This document shows, piece after piece, positions 34,801 to 44,449 of a stretch of 64,000 nucleotides of DNA. Numbering within the stretch: position 1 is the stretch's first letter; the number at the start of each line of letters is the position of its first letter. The translations under genes were made by a program, and so were the position numbers. Below the pieces are notes generated by a model. It had not been told where the DNA came from. It was given only the letters and a program-made list of their open reading frames with translations, and made no database searches. Source of the stretch: Polytrichum commune (Eukaryota; Streptophyta; Polytrichopsida; Polytrichales; Polytrichaceae); NCBI GenBank assembly GCA_950295325.1, contig OX485805.1:14309501-14373500 (forward strand), read 5' to 3'.

Positions 34801-36198
34801 ACGGTCTGGGAGATGGAGTGATGTTGGAAGCCCCAACCCAGGACTTCGATTTTCTGAGAACCACTTCATTCAACATGCTTCAGGGTTGCCGGATGCGGAA
34901 TACAAAAACAGTATGCTTCTGTACCTTTTGGAGAAATTTCAGAGGCTTTCAAACCGGGGTGTGAAGTTGATATACTTTGTGTGAAGAATAGGCCATGTGC
35001 AGATACAATGATCTGCCCACACTTATCATCATCTACCCACATTAATTGTCTTGCAACCACTGAGTGGCAATTAGAGAGGGTATCATATGACACTTGGTGC
35101 TACATGATAAGTAATGAAGACCGCTCTAATTAACATGGCACACCAATTTAAGTGCCACTCTAAATCAGATGCTTAGTATAGTGGAAGTTATACTTCTTCA
35201 TGTTTGCATATTGACTCTCTTTTGGTGCATTGCAGGAGTACGTCTCTTGCCCATCTTGTGGGCGGACGCTTTTCGACCTTCAAGAGATCAGTGCAGAGAT
35301 TAGGGAGAAAACTGATCACTTGCCTGGTGTTTCGGTATTGGTCACGGCCCTTGGAACTTTGTCTAAAACCAGATTGCTTATTATCATCATCAACATATTA
35401 TGCACTCCTTTTTTCTGTAATGCTTGATCTGCTCCTGGTCTATCTGTTTTGGAGGGCTTTGAAGTTTCTTCCTCACAAATGTTATCAGGAATGAAGAGAT
35501 AGATCTAATTGATTTTACTTTACGTATTCTGTAACTTACATTCTACCTGGGGATCTTGTGCAGATTGCGATCATGGGTTGCATTGTGAATGGTCCTGGAG
35601 AGATGGCAGATGCAGATTTCGGATATGTGGGTGGTGCCCCTGGAAAAATTGATCTATATGTTGGCAAGGTATGTGGCGCCTGCTGTGCTACCAACTGTAT
35701 TTAATCCTATTGTAGTCTTTCCTGAAAAATCAGAGTTTGCCTTCAACTGGGATAGGTCCCCTATGATTTCCCAATGGTTGTTTTGCATACAAAAGTAATA
35801 ACTTCTTCCCACTTGTGGTTCATGAGCGGAGGTTCAATCAAAGAATATTCTATATCGGTTCATTAAGGGTGAATCTCATTTAGCACCTCTTGGTGTGCCA
35901 AAATAAACCAATCTCGAATATCCTTCAATCAAACCTCCACATTACCTCTGAGCAAGTGCCATAAACTTATTTACTCAACATGGAAGATGTTGTATCCAAA
36001 ACAACCAACTCCTAACCTAAAGCCATGTTGAGTTAAAGGTTGTTGTTTTTTCTTCCTTTCACTCATCGTTGAGTCGAACATGAATCTTTGCAGGAGGTGG
36101 TAAAGAGAGGAATTGCTATGGAGAAGGCTACTGAGGCGCTTATTGCACTTATCAAGGAGAATGGCCGCTGGGTGGATCCAGAAATTGTGGAGAACTGA
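28889..36198 (+). CDS. HDS: HDS, (E)-4-hydroxy-3-methylbut-2-enyl diphosphate synthase (IspG/GcpE), plastid
   Basis: Iron-sulfur enzyme converting MEcPP to HMBPP in the plastid MEP isoprenoid pathway. Nineteen exons, GT-AG, phases consistent: 28889-29141, 29923-30080, 30230-30336, 30544-30644, 30892-30968, 31080-31199, 31524-31754, 31881-31997, 32210-32284, 32617-32694, 32954-33013, 33363-33425, 33577-33721, 34058-34196, 34516-34593, 34751-34910, 35236-35334, 35564-35668, 36094-36198. This gives 756 aa (Arabidopsis about 740). Residues 1-75 are a transit-type leader. [18 protein letters not shown] and [17 protein letters not shown] open the TIM-barrel domain. The plant-type central insert follows (from about [18 protein letters not shown] to FPVIHHLK). 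The reductase-like end holds the cluster ligands CPSCGR (C659, C662), C693 and E700 in GCIVNGPGE. Intact by eye. Intron 18 carries the shared MITE-like element. Confidence 0.97.
35755..36045 (+). mobile_element. Intronic MITE-like element, copy in HDS
   Basis: In the last HDS intron. It starts GGTCCCCTATGATTTCCC, TTGGTTGTTTTGCATAC, continues with CTTCCCACTTGTGGTTCATG, and ends near TCCAAAACAACCAACTCC. Same orientation as the MGDG synthase copy. Its right end stops about 50 bp before the acceptor without damaging it. Confidence 0.7.
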
Positions 36199-36866
36199 AG
36201 TTTCAGATGCATCTCAAAAAAATAGCTTTTTACAGGCTCGGTAAGATGCCCTGATTGGGATCTGCTGGCAAGCCAAGTAGCTATATGAGTAACTCATAGT
36301 GAGGTGTAATAGACTCTGTGACATAGTGTAGTTATAGATAGAAGGTGATACTCTGCAGAGATCACATATTGATGAAGAGGAGTAGGAAATTTCTCAGTGT
36401 AAACAACACACGCCAAGCACTTATACAGGTCTAGCAATTTTCTCCAGAAGACATTTTTGAGGAACCTGTTTAACTGTTTTGCAACTCTGGAATACAGTGT
36501 AGATTTTCATAGGAGGGACACTTGACACTAGAGCTTTGAGGGCCCATGACCACCGAATTTTAAAATCTCTCATTGGTCAAAATTGCTGATACTGCTCACT
36601 TCACTTTACACTCGACCTTGAGTCCCTGAGGGACCAAGGGAGCTTGAATGGATGAAAAACCTACAAGGAGTCCTACATGGCATGCAAATGGATAATGTTT
36701 TATGGTCTACAAGATTGTGTATTAAGCCCACCTCAAAGAGTTTGGTCCAACACTGAATCAGGAGACCATGACACTTCAAATCTCAACCCTTGATTTATTA
36801 TCACCGATTGTGTAGAAGCACCCACATGACGTGTAGTCAAATGAGGGTTTCACTCATTAATTTGAT

Positions 36867-37565
36867 TTAAAATTTTGTTTTATGGTTACAAATTGAAATA
36901 TTTTGTAGAAATAGCACCCATCGGGGCCTAACCTTCCAAGTAACCACTAAAACACTACGAGTCACAATAAGACCTTTGACACACCAAACCGAGTCAAATA
37001 ATTCAAGCACATTTGGATAGGCAATGTATGGAGCTTTCTCCAAATCTTGAAGAGTTTGTTGTTCTTCAAGTCTACCATAGTCAAGCAAAGAGTCCCACAC
37101 CATTGGGTGCGTTTTCTCCACTTGCTGGTGCAAAGTGTTCAAAACAATATCATTTCTCTGCCACCAGATAATCCAAAGGAGACTAATTTTCAAGAAAACC
37201 AAATATGACTAAAGGATTTTAGCAGGTTACGAAGAGGCTAATAAGAGTGGCATTGCATTATTGAAAAAGATTTCTAAGGACCAAGGTTACCTTTTTTGGC
37301 AACGAGTTGCCACATGATATTAGCCGTGTAGCACCACACTCGTTGAACCAGTGGGCAACTAAAAGAATATGTGCTCCATCGACTCCACAGATTGCGAGTC
37401 ACAATGAAGGCGACTCTGATGAACCTCTGCTGAGATCTGACCGTGCCACTCATTTACTACCACCGCTTTATGGATAACTGACCATAGGAACATGCCTCTT
37501 TGCAAGCTTCAACTCAGCTCCTCACAAGCCACCGCTGATTTCAAAGTTGAGAAAAATTGACTACC
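36867..37565 (-). pseudogene. LINE retrotransposon remnant (zf-RVT and C-terminal tail)
   Basis: Two adjacent minus-strand segments look like the end of a plant L1-type polyprotein. At about 37485-37360 the translation reads FLWSVIHKAVVVNEWHGQIS, then CDSQSVESMEHIFF and a stop, the zinc-knuckle region after the reverse transcriptase (the usual CPxC is degraded). At 37202-36867 a 111-codon frame has LLWIIWWQRNDIVLN, then VWDSLLDYGRLEEQ and LIVTRSVLVVTWKVRP, typical of the very C-terminal part. Stops and frame changes separate the pieces and no polymerase core is present, so the element is dead and 5'-truncated. Confidence 0.75.
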
Positions 37566-37681
37566 TCACTTTGATCAAAATCGTCATCGCAGTGTCTTTT
37601 TGGTACTGATTTGGTTTCACAATTTGCACGCTTTTGCATGAGACTTGTTAAAGTACCCCAATAAACATGTAGGTGTGACTT

Positions 37682-37990
37682 AGGGACTGCTCGGGGGGTT
37701 CACTGGCGAAAATCGTAGAACAACGTGCGATAAAAAATAAGGTCCAATATATTCATTGTAGATAAAATTTTATAAAAAATGTACATGTAAAATAGGGGAT
37801 TTTAAAACAGTGAAACATGTTTACATGTAAAATACCATCACATATAATATTTTCAGGCTTTTTACATGTAAAATACCATCACCTTATAATCTTTTCTGCA
37901 AGGTAAATAACCCCCCCCCCCCCAATAAATAGGACCCAAACGCACGTGTATGCAAAATATAAGAGGGAGTGAACCCCCCGAGAGGGACTG
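37682..37990 (+). mobile_element. hAT-like MITE with 8-bp target duplication
   Basis: The body 37690-37982 has perfect 14-bp inverted ends (CTCGGGGGGTTCAC and its complement). The flanks are AGGGACTG at 37682-37689 and 37983-37990, an 8-bp duplication as made by hAT transposases. Inside are AT-rich sequence, a doubled TTTACATGTAAAATACC word and a 13-C run. Confidence 0.75.
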
Positions 37991-38420
37991 TTAAGGTAGA
38001 AATACCATAACCCGTTAACCACCCTTTAGCTGTGCACTAGACCGCCGTCATAATGGTGAAGTGCCATTTCTAAAACCGATCATGGCTCGGCGGCAACTTC
38101 AATGCGTGCACACTTAGTGTAGCCAACGGGAGTCAAGTGTTAATGTACTCATGAGGTAACCGATTTAGGCAATGTTTTGTATGGAAATGCAGATTACCAT
38201 GTTCGATGTAGGGAAAATCTAGTGAACAAGTAGGGGGTTGGACAACTTTCCACTTTATAAAAATTGTAGCATTTTTTATATAGGACAGAAAAAATATGAA
38301 AGAAACTTGCATTCTTCATGAATCCTTCTCGTCTATCTTGGAAAATTATCTCATGATTGTCAGACCAGATCTTCAATGCAAATCACCTTATGTTCACGGG
38401 TTATGGTATTTGTACCTTAA
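37991..38420 (+). mobile_element. 430-bp TIR element, copy 1
   Basis: It begins AAGGTAGAAATACCATAACC and ends with its imperfect inverse (GGGTTATGGTATTTGTACCTT). A direct second copy lies at 60619-61034. No coding capacity. It abuts the target duplication of the hAT-like element. Confidence 0.75.
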
Positions 38421-38628
38421 TCTCCAATAAGTAAAATTAACTTAGACAGCCCTTACCCTCAACAATCAGGGGTACATCTGTCACATGAGCACAAGAAGAG
38501 TCTTGACTGTGCACCAGTGCCAGACATAAATCTAAATCAACACATTTCTTCACACTGAGAGGCCTTTATTTATTTAATAGTTGCAAGATTTTTTAAGGGC
38601 CGTTTTACACACATGATTACACTATTTT

Positions 38629-38898
38629 GTCTAATTAGTGTTGGTGGGAAAGTAGTGTGGGTTGGAGTTTAGTGTGGCCCACACTAATTTTATAGTACCC
38701 GCCTTGGTTAACATTAGTAATATTATAGTACTTGCCTTGCCTTGTCTTGTCTTTGAATTTTCATCCAAATATGTAGACGAAAAAGTCCACCTTAAATTTT
38801 CACACTGGAAATTACAGTGGGCCACTTCAAATTATTATAAAAAAATAGTGTGGGTAATTGGGAATTAGTGTGGTTTGCACTAAATAGACAAAACAATG
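38629..38898 (+). mobile_element. Putative MITE
   Basis: Ends ATTTTGTCTAATTAGTG and CACTAAATAGACAAAACAAT form an imperfect inverted pair; the internal GTGTGGCCCACACTAAT is itself palindromic. No second copy seen apart from GTTTAGTGTGGCCCACACTA at 63245. Confidence 0.45.
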
Positions 38899-39667
38899 CA
38901 ATGATTGCAAGGAAAGAATGACTTATGATTTACCGTGGTCATGATCGGCGGTCTGATGACCATGACCAACATAAATGCACCTCACAATTGAAAAGCCTCG
39001 GTCATGTATCATATTGTACAATGGGCTTAGACCAGGGTGTAGTGTTTCAATGCAAAAAAAAAAAAAGTTGAGTAGAAATAGAAATTAGTATTTTATACAT
39101 CCCATATATAGCATAACAATTTAGCCATAATCTAGAGAGAGAAAACTAAAATTGTAAAAAAATAGAACTAAAATGCAAACACTAACAATAATGAACAGGG
39201 TAGTCAATGATAACTATTACCATATGACAACAATGGATGATGTGAATTGGATTAAGCTAACACATCTATTGTCAATATTTTCTCTAACCCTTACGGTCCC
39301 CTTTTGTACATCTACCTTTTCTTTAAAAGAAAAATATTACCTTGCCCTTATGTATATCATGTACGCTAATGCCTCAAATAATACCCCTTCTTACACTCAC
39401 GTTAGTTCGTATGTGGTATGAAGAACCACCCACCGGGGTCATCGATCATGTGTGTAAATTGGCCCTTAGTCTTTGTCTTGTCCTTTTATCGTCACTATAA
39501 CTCTAACAACTTCATGGTTTATGCTAGTGCTAGTCCAAAAAAGCATCATCCCCAATGCATACTAGAGTACACTATGAGAATTGCGGTTCCGTACCACTAG
39601 ATCTCTTCCACTAGACAGATTTGAAAACTATGGATTTGGATTGGAAAACTATTTAATGTAAGAGAAC

Positions 39668-39890
39668 TACACTTAATATGGTATTTAGTGTCACTTACTA
39701 TTCGGAGTTACACAATCATGTATCTTATTATTATTGATGTATTATTTTTAGCAAGTAAAGATTTTGATGTTCTATAATGTCCAAACAACCAATTCGATAT
39801 TTGTTGGTAAAAAATGAGATGTACAATAATAGGTATAGCATTGTGTAATTCCAAATAGTAAGTGACACCAAATATCATATTTAGTGTAGT
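39668..39890 (+). mobile_element. MITE family B, copy 3
   Basis: TATTTAGTGTCACTTACTAT to ATAGTAAGTGACACCAAATA, core TCTATAATGTCCAAACAACC. Confidence 0.8.
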
Positions 39891-40038
39891 GGTGAGGTAC
39901 TGCAATTCCCGTATTGCTATGTCAATCTAAGACACCAAGAAGAGTATTCATTGTGCACCAATGTTTAACATAAGGTTCAATACATAGATCCTCCACATTG
40001 CAAAAGTTATTATTTTATTTGATGCGAGATTTGTAGCC

Positions 40039-40612
40039 TTTGGGTTTGTTTACACCATGGACCATGAATTCGTCCCAAGGCCATGTAAAATTTATGATTG
40101 GTTGTTGAACTCATCTTGGGACCACTTCCATTTACACCAAGGAAAAAGGTCAAAGTGACCATGGGGTTTGAGGTCCCCAAAAGACATATTTTAAAGCCTA
40201 CATTATTTACTGACATGGTCCAAGGGTTTTGCTGTGGGAGAGGCAAAAGAGGTGCTATGGTAGAAAAATGCAAGGGCCCATGGTAGAGAAATATTTTTAT
40301 GATAAAATCTTAATAAAAAAAATTTTTGGAGAAGAGGAGATGAAGACAAAAGAGGACAAAAGTATGATCAAACTTGAATTTTTTTCAAAAATGCCTTTTT
40401 TGGACATACATTAAAAAAATCAACACATTCACTTTGTGGCGCGTGGTCATTCCTCTTGGTCCACATTCGGTTTACACCTAGTGAGGGCCTAGAGGCTTTT
40501 GTAAATTGATCTTTTAAGAAATCGGACCATGGAAGTTGAACCATGAAGTCAGACCATGGAAAAAGGTCATCTTCCATGGTCCGACTTCATGATCCATGGT
40601 GTAAACCAACCC
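40039..40612 (+). mobile_element. TIR / foldback element
   Basis: Left end GGGTTTGTTTACACCATGGA, right end its near-perfect inverse (TCCATGGTGTAAACCAACCC). Internal CCATGGTCC / GGACCATGG words occur many times in both orientations, as in foldback elements. A strong short hairpin lies near the right end. Confidence 0.6.
40541..40591 (+). repeat. Short strong hairpin
   Basis: The arm CATGAAGTCAGACCATGGAA pairs with TTCCATGGTCCGACTTCATG across a loop of about 10 bases, 20 bp with one mismatch. Part of the foldback element 40039-40612. Confidence 0.6.
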
Positions 40613-41932
40613 TTTGTTTTAGCCTATTCTCATCACTATTACTTTATCAACTTCATAATTTATGATAAACCTTTTATAGTATTTACTATCACATGCATAA
40701 TAGTGTCATTGACCCAATTTTGAGGCGTACTTTAGGTTACAACAATAATGATCGACAATTTCATCTCAAGTGTTACATCATGACACTTGGTGTTCAAGTG
40801 TGCTTAGTAATATCTTAGCATGCGTATATTCAACAATGTTGCACCCTCACCTTTGTAATGTCACTACCTCTCTTATATCCCGAAACCCTAGGGAAGAAAT
40901 GTCACATTTCCCTCTCATATGTCATGGGCTTTGACATTTAAATAATCCACCAAAGAATTCAAACCACACGTTGGCACACATCATGTTGTCATCGTTGTCA
41001 TTATTGCAATGTTGACTTTGTGTTATTTCATATTGTCTCATGCTAGCACTAATTCTTCATTAACATGCATCCATGTAAACATTGCAAACCTCTTTAATAT
41101 CGTGTGCACTTTGGTTGCCACAAGGTGTGATATAAGGGAAGTTATAGTGTACGAGGTGTATGCCTATAATACACAATGGTCTACAAGTTGACAAAAAATG
41201 TACAAGAGCGACACTTTGCATCAATATCCCCCTCTCGCATACTAAAATGTAACGCATGACACTTGCCATCATATGCCTACTAATATCTTCCCCTTGCATA
41301 CCATAACGCAAAACTACGATTCATCCTGAGTATATCAATGTGCTACGCTAAATTCCATCATGTAAATAGCGTTTCACTTTCAAAAACTTATATATGCCGA
41401 CAACTAGTACCATATTTGCAAATAGCAGACGTGACACTTTGAGACCTCTAGGCATCTAGTTCAAGGTCCTTTGCAAATAGTGTACGCGACACTAAACCCC
41501 ATAAACGGTGTAGTGCGAGTCCAAGAGAAACACCACCCCATGATACGTAAGAGTACATAACTCAAGCGAGCAAGTACGAAGAAGAGCATTATCGACTATG
41601 CAACCCACTCCAAAAAAAATCTTCAATCAATACACCGTCCACAATGAGAGGGCTTTTATTTAGTAGTCACAAGACTTTTGGTCGAGCCTTTACCTTGGCA
41701 CGTTCTCAAGAGTACAAACCACCACCAAACCTCATACTACTTTATACGGGAGCTAGCTAACGCCACATCCCCGGCACTAGGTGGCCCACAAATTAAAAGA
41801 ACATCCACCTATCTATATCTATATATATATGTTTATACATTTCTTATAACTTAACATGGGAACCGATGCCCAATATTAGAGGTACTGTAAACGTCCTCGT
41901 AACTTAGGAGTCCGGGTCTCACATAGAATCCT

Positions 41933-44272
41933 TCACCTTCCCGAGGAGGCCATGGAATGATCTTCAGAGCCGGACGTGGGAGCGGGACTTGGAGAAGGAG
42001 CGCCCACGGCGGGGTATGCGGGGATTGGCCAACCTGTGCACACACAATATTAGTGTGGAGAATTTAGGGTTTAGGGTTTAGGGTTTAGTTCAATGACCGG
42101 GAGAACCGGCTCCTAGTTGCAGATGAACCGGTGGAGTTTGAGAAATAACAGGTTGAAGGTCAAAGACTTCAAGAGAAATTGCCGATCGGTTTAGAGGAGT
42201 TTAGAGATTTCTACACAAATTAATCAAGCGGAATCGAAAGATGTCACACATGTAACCGGTTTGGGGTTGGAAACATGAGGATCTTGGCCAATTATGCTCA
42301 AGAATCTCCCTGGACATTGTACTGGTTGGACTTCAATTAGTGGGTAGACACTTATATTCACAATGGGGTCATGTATTCTATAGCTTATACCGGTCCAACT
42401 TTGGTGGCATGTAAGGTAAGCAGTCGTTTCATGGTCACTTTTTTTCAGGTCGGAGAATTATATTTGACTGGTGTGTGGTTTAGGTGTGGATGTAAGATTA
42501 GACACCATGAAGACATATGATTCAAAGAGGATTTTTTTTGGGGGGGGGGGGGGGGGGTTGGTGTCCATTCTTCATTGGTATTTTGAATGACGTGCATGGG
42601 TGACTGTGAAATGAAACCTACCTATAAATGAGAAATTTATAAAGAAAAAACAAAGTTGTACCTACATAGTAATGATCTGTTAGAAAATAAATTCATTAGT
42701 TCTTCTAAGGATTTCTATCTGATGTGATAAATGTCCCCCACTAAAAGAATCTTATTTTGTATACAAACCACTTTCACTTTTCATCAAGAAAGGGTGTTCA
42801 AAGTCTTTTTCATCCAAAAGATGTACCTCATAAAAGTAAATGACCCTACAACATAGTACACTTATGATCAAATTCGTGTTCTCTAAACTTGAAGACCTCA
42901 TTTATTTGTTCCTCTACCTCTACTTCAGCATTCTTAATAGCCTTTTTATTTGTACACACTAGAGAACAACAATGCCTCCCCCTTATGTGTACTATATATA
43001 GTGTTGCCTCCACAAATACCCCTTTTCACACTCACGTCAATTTGTACGTGGTATGAAGAGTGAATTCCTGGGGAAAGAGATTGGACAACATGTTCAAAAC
43101 ATGCTAACTAATTTATCCTCAACATTCAACATAATTGGGGAGACCTATATAACCATTGAATGCCATCAGGAATCGTCACGTTAACAATTGACTACGGTGT
43201 GATTCATTTGAGCTCCGAAACCATCATGAGGGAAACGCCTACGGACACAATTTTGATTCGGAATTGGCCCAACCTCTCACACTCATCGTGTGTTGATGCA
43301 CGACCCATGAGAAGTGGGTGCAGAGCTCAAAATTAGTGGCCATTCAACACCCTCCTCCCACTCACCTAAATTCTAATTAGTAGACTCGCATGTAAAGATG
43401 CACTCCAACATATAGCTCAGTGAATGAACGGGGAGCACCGACAGCTAGTTCCAGATGAACCAGTTTGAGTCTGAGAAAAGAAGCGGTTGAAGTTCAAGAC
43501 TTCTGGAAAGTAATCGACCATGTTCGAGAAACCTGTGGAATATACCTTTGATCGGGGAGAACCGGCAGTTGGTTACGGATGAACTGAGTTTGATAAATCC
43601 GGTTGAAGTTGAAGACTTCAGGAAAATTACCGATCATTTTAGAGGAGTTTATAGATTTTACCCCAATTTAGTAAAGGAAAACCAAAGGATGTCAACATGT
43701 AAACGGTTGGACTTACAAACACTAGGATCTCAACCGATCATGCCCAAAAATCTCCCCGATGACTGGAATATGCCCCAGTTTAATAAAGATCAACCGCAAG
43801 ATCACAACATGTAACCGACCATGTTAGAGAAACCAGTGCAATATTCCCCAGTTTAATAAAGAACAACCGCAAGATCACGACTTGGAAGCACTAGGATGTC
43901 GACCGATTTGTGCCCAAAAATCTCCCCCGGACAACTGCCTGCTTGCAACTTACCGGCGCAGGTGCTGCCAGCCTTGACGGGGACGGCACACGTCTTGGGG
44001 ATCGCGAGGGTGGCGTTCATGTCCACCTTATCGGTGCCCCATAGAATGAGCGCATTGCACAAACACGACGTGCTCGCCGATCCCACCACGCCGCAGCACG
44101 CGGCCGATGGTGCCACTGAAGCATTCGTTGCCGCATCCGCGCACGTGTTCTTCAAATCGTCCTCCAATGTGCCCGGGCAGCTCTCCACCTGAGACTTCGC
44201 CGTGGCCAAAACCATGAACAAAACGACCATCCACGCTGCGGTGAGCTTGGTAGAAGAGGAGGTACGGGCCAT
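41933..44272 (-). CDS. Non-specific lipid transfer protein, secreted, eight-cysteine fold
   Basis: Small apoplastic lipid-binding protein. Exon 1 is 44272-43954 and exon 2 is 42033-41933; donor GCCG|GTAAGT, acceptor CACAG|GTTGG, joined phase 1, 139 aa. Residues 1-28 are a signal peptide with core AAWMVVLFMVLATA. The eight-cysteine motif is complete: C32, C44, C59-C60, C70-x-C72 (CLC), C95, C105, with spacings 11, 14, 0, 9, 1, 22 and 9. Exon 2 supplies a Pro/Ser/Ala-rich tail (GWPIPAYPAVGAPSPSPAP) ending SMASSGR, without a hydrophobic GPI-anchor end. Reading through the donor gives a false 139-codon frame of the same length; the strong splice sites and tail composition favour the spliced form. 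An intron just after the last cysteine fits plant LTPs with a C-terminal tail. The roughly 1.9-kb intron is packed with repeats. Confidence 0.85.
42063..42088 (+). repeat. Interstitial telomeric repeat (TTTAGGG type)
   Basis: Three to four units of the plant telomere heptamer, inside the lipid transfer protein intron about 30 bp from its 3' splice site. Confidence 0.85.
42085..42315 (+). repeat. AACCGG-rich dispersed repeat, copy 1
   Basis: Block with GGGAGAACCGG, GATGAACCGG, GACTTCAAGAG, TTTAGAGGAGTTTAGAGAT and CATGTAACCGG. Related blocks occur at 43420-43925, 49975-50200 (reverse) and 61980-62170. Confidence 0.6.
42540..42557 (+). repeat. Poly-G tract (18 G)
   Basis: Homopolymer of 18 G within the lipid transfer protein intron. 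It resembles 15 G at 1771-1785, 13 C at 37911-37923, 15 C at 60436-60450 and 12 C at 17007-17018. Confidence 0.9.
43420..43925 (+). repeat. AACCGG-rich dispersed repeat, clustered copies
   Basis: Two to three partial copies in tandem. GATGAACCAGTTTGAG and GATGAACTGAGTTTGAT mark successive starts, and GCCCAAAAATCTCCCC occurs twice (about 43741 and 43911). The last copy ends about 25 bp from the 5' splice site of the lipid transfer protein. The open frame 43548-43814 here is repeat-derived. Confidence 0.6.
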
Positions 44273-44434
44273 GGTGGGCTGTGGGCGCCGCCAAGTTGAG
44301 GCACCTGCTGGTTCGCTGATATGTGGAATGCGTGGAGTTTTTTTTGATGTATAGATGGGATTGATCGCAATGGGAAAGATTGGCGGCTTCTCAAAAATCT
44401 GAATGTTGTGGTAATGAGGATGCGAATGAGATTG

Positions 44435-44446
44435 ATTTATATTGAA
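44435..44446 (-). promoter_or_regulatory. TATA-like box of the lipid transfer protein gene
   Basis: CAATATAAATCAA on the minus strand, about 165 bp upstream of the ATG at 44272. Confidence 0.35.
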
Positions 44447-44449
44447 TCT

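Larger units (their letters stand above)
38899..41932. other. No gene seen apart from mobile elements
   Basis: One family B MITE, one foldback element, AT-rich spacer. The last 100 bp is the lipid transfer protein 3' flank. Confidence 0.4.

Noticed and set aside
43548-43814. 88-codon plus frame
   Set aside because: Falls within clustered copies of a dispersed noncoding repeat.
43853-43953. Read-through C-terminus of the lipid transfer protein
   Set aside because: It lies past a consensus GTAAGT donor and is repeat-derived; a phase-matched Pro/Ser-rich exon exists at 42033-41933.
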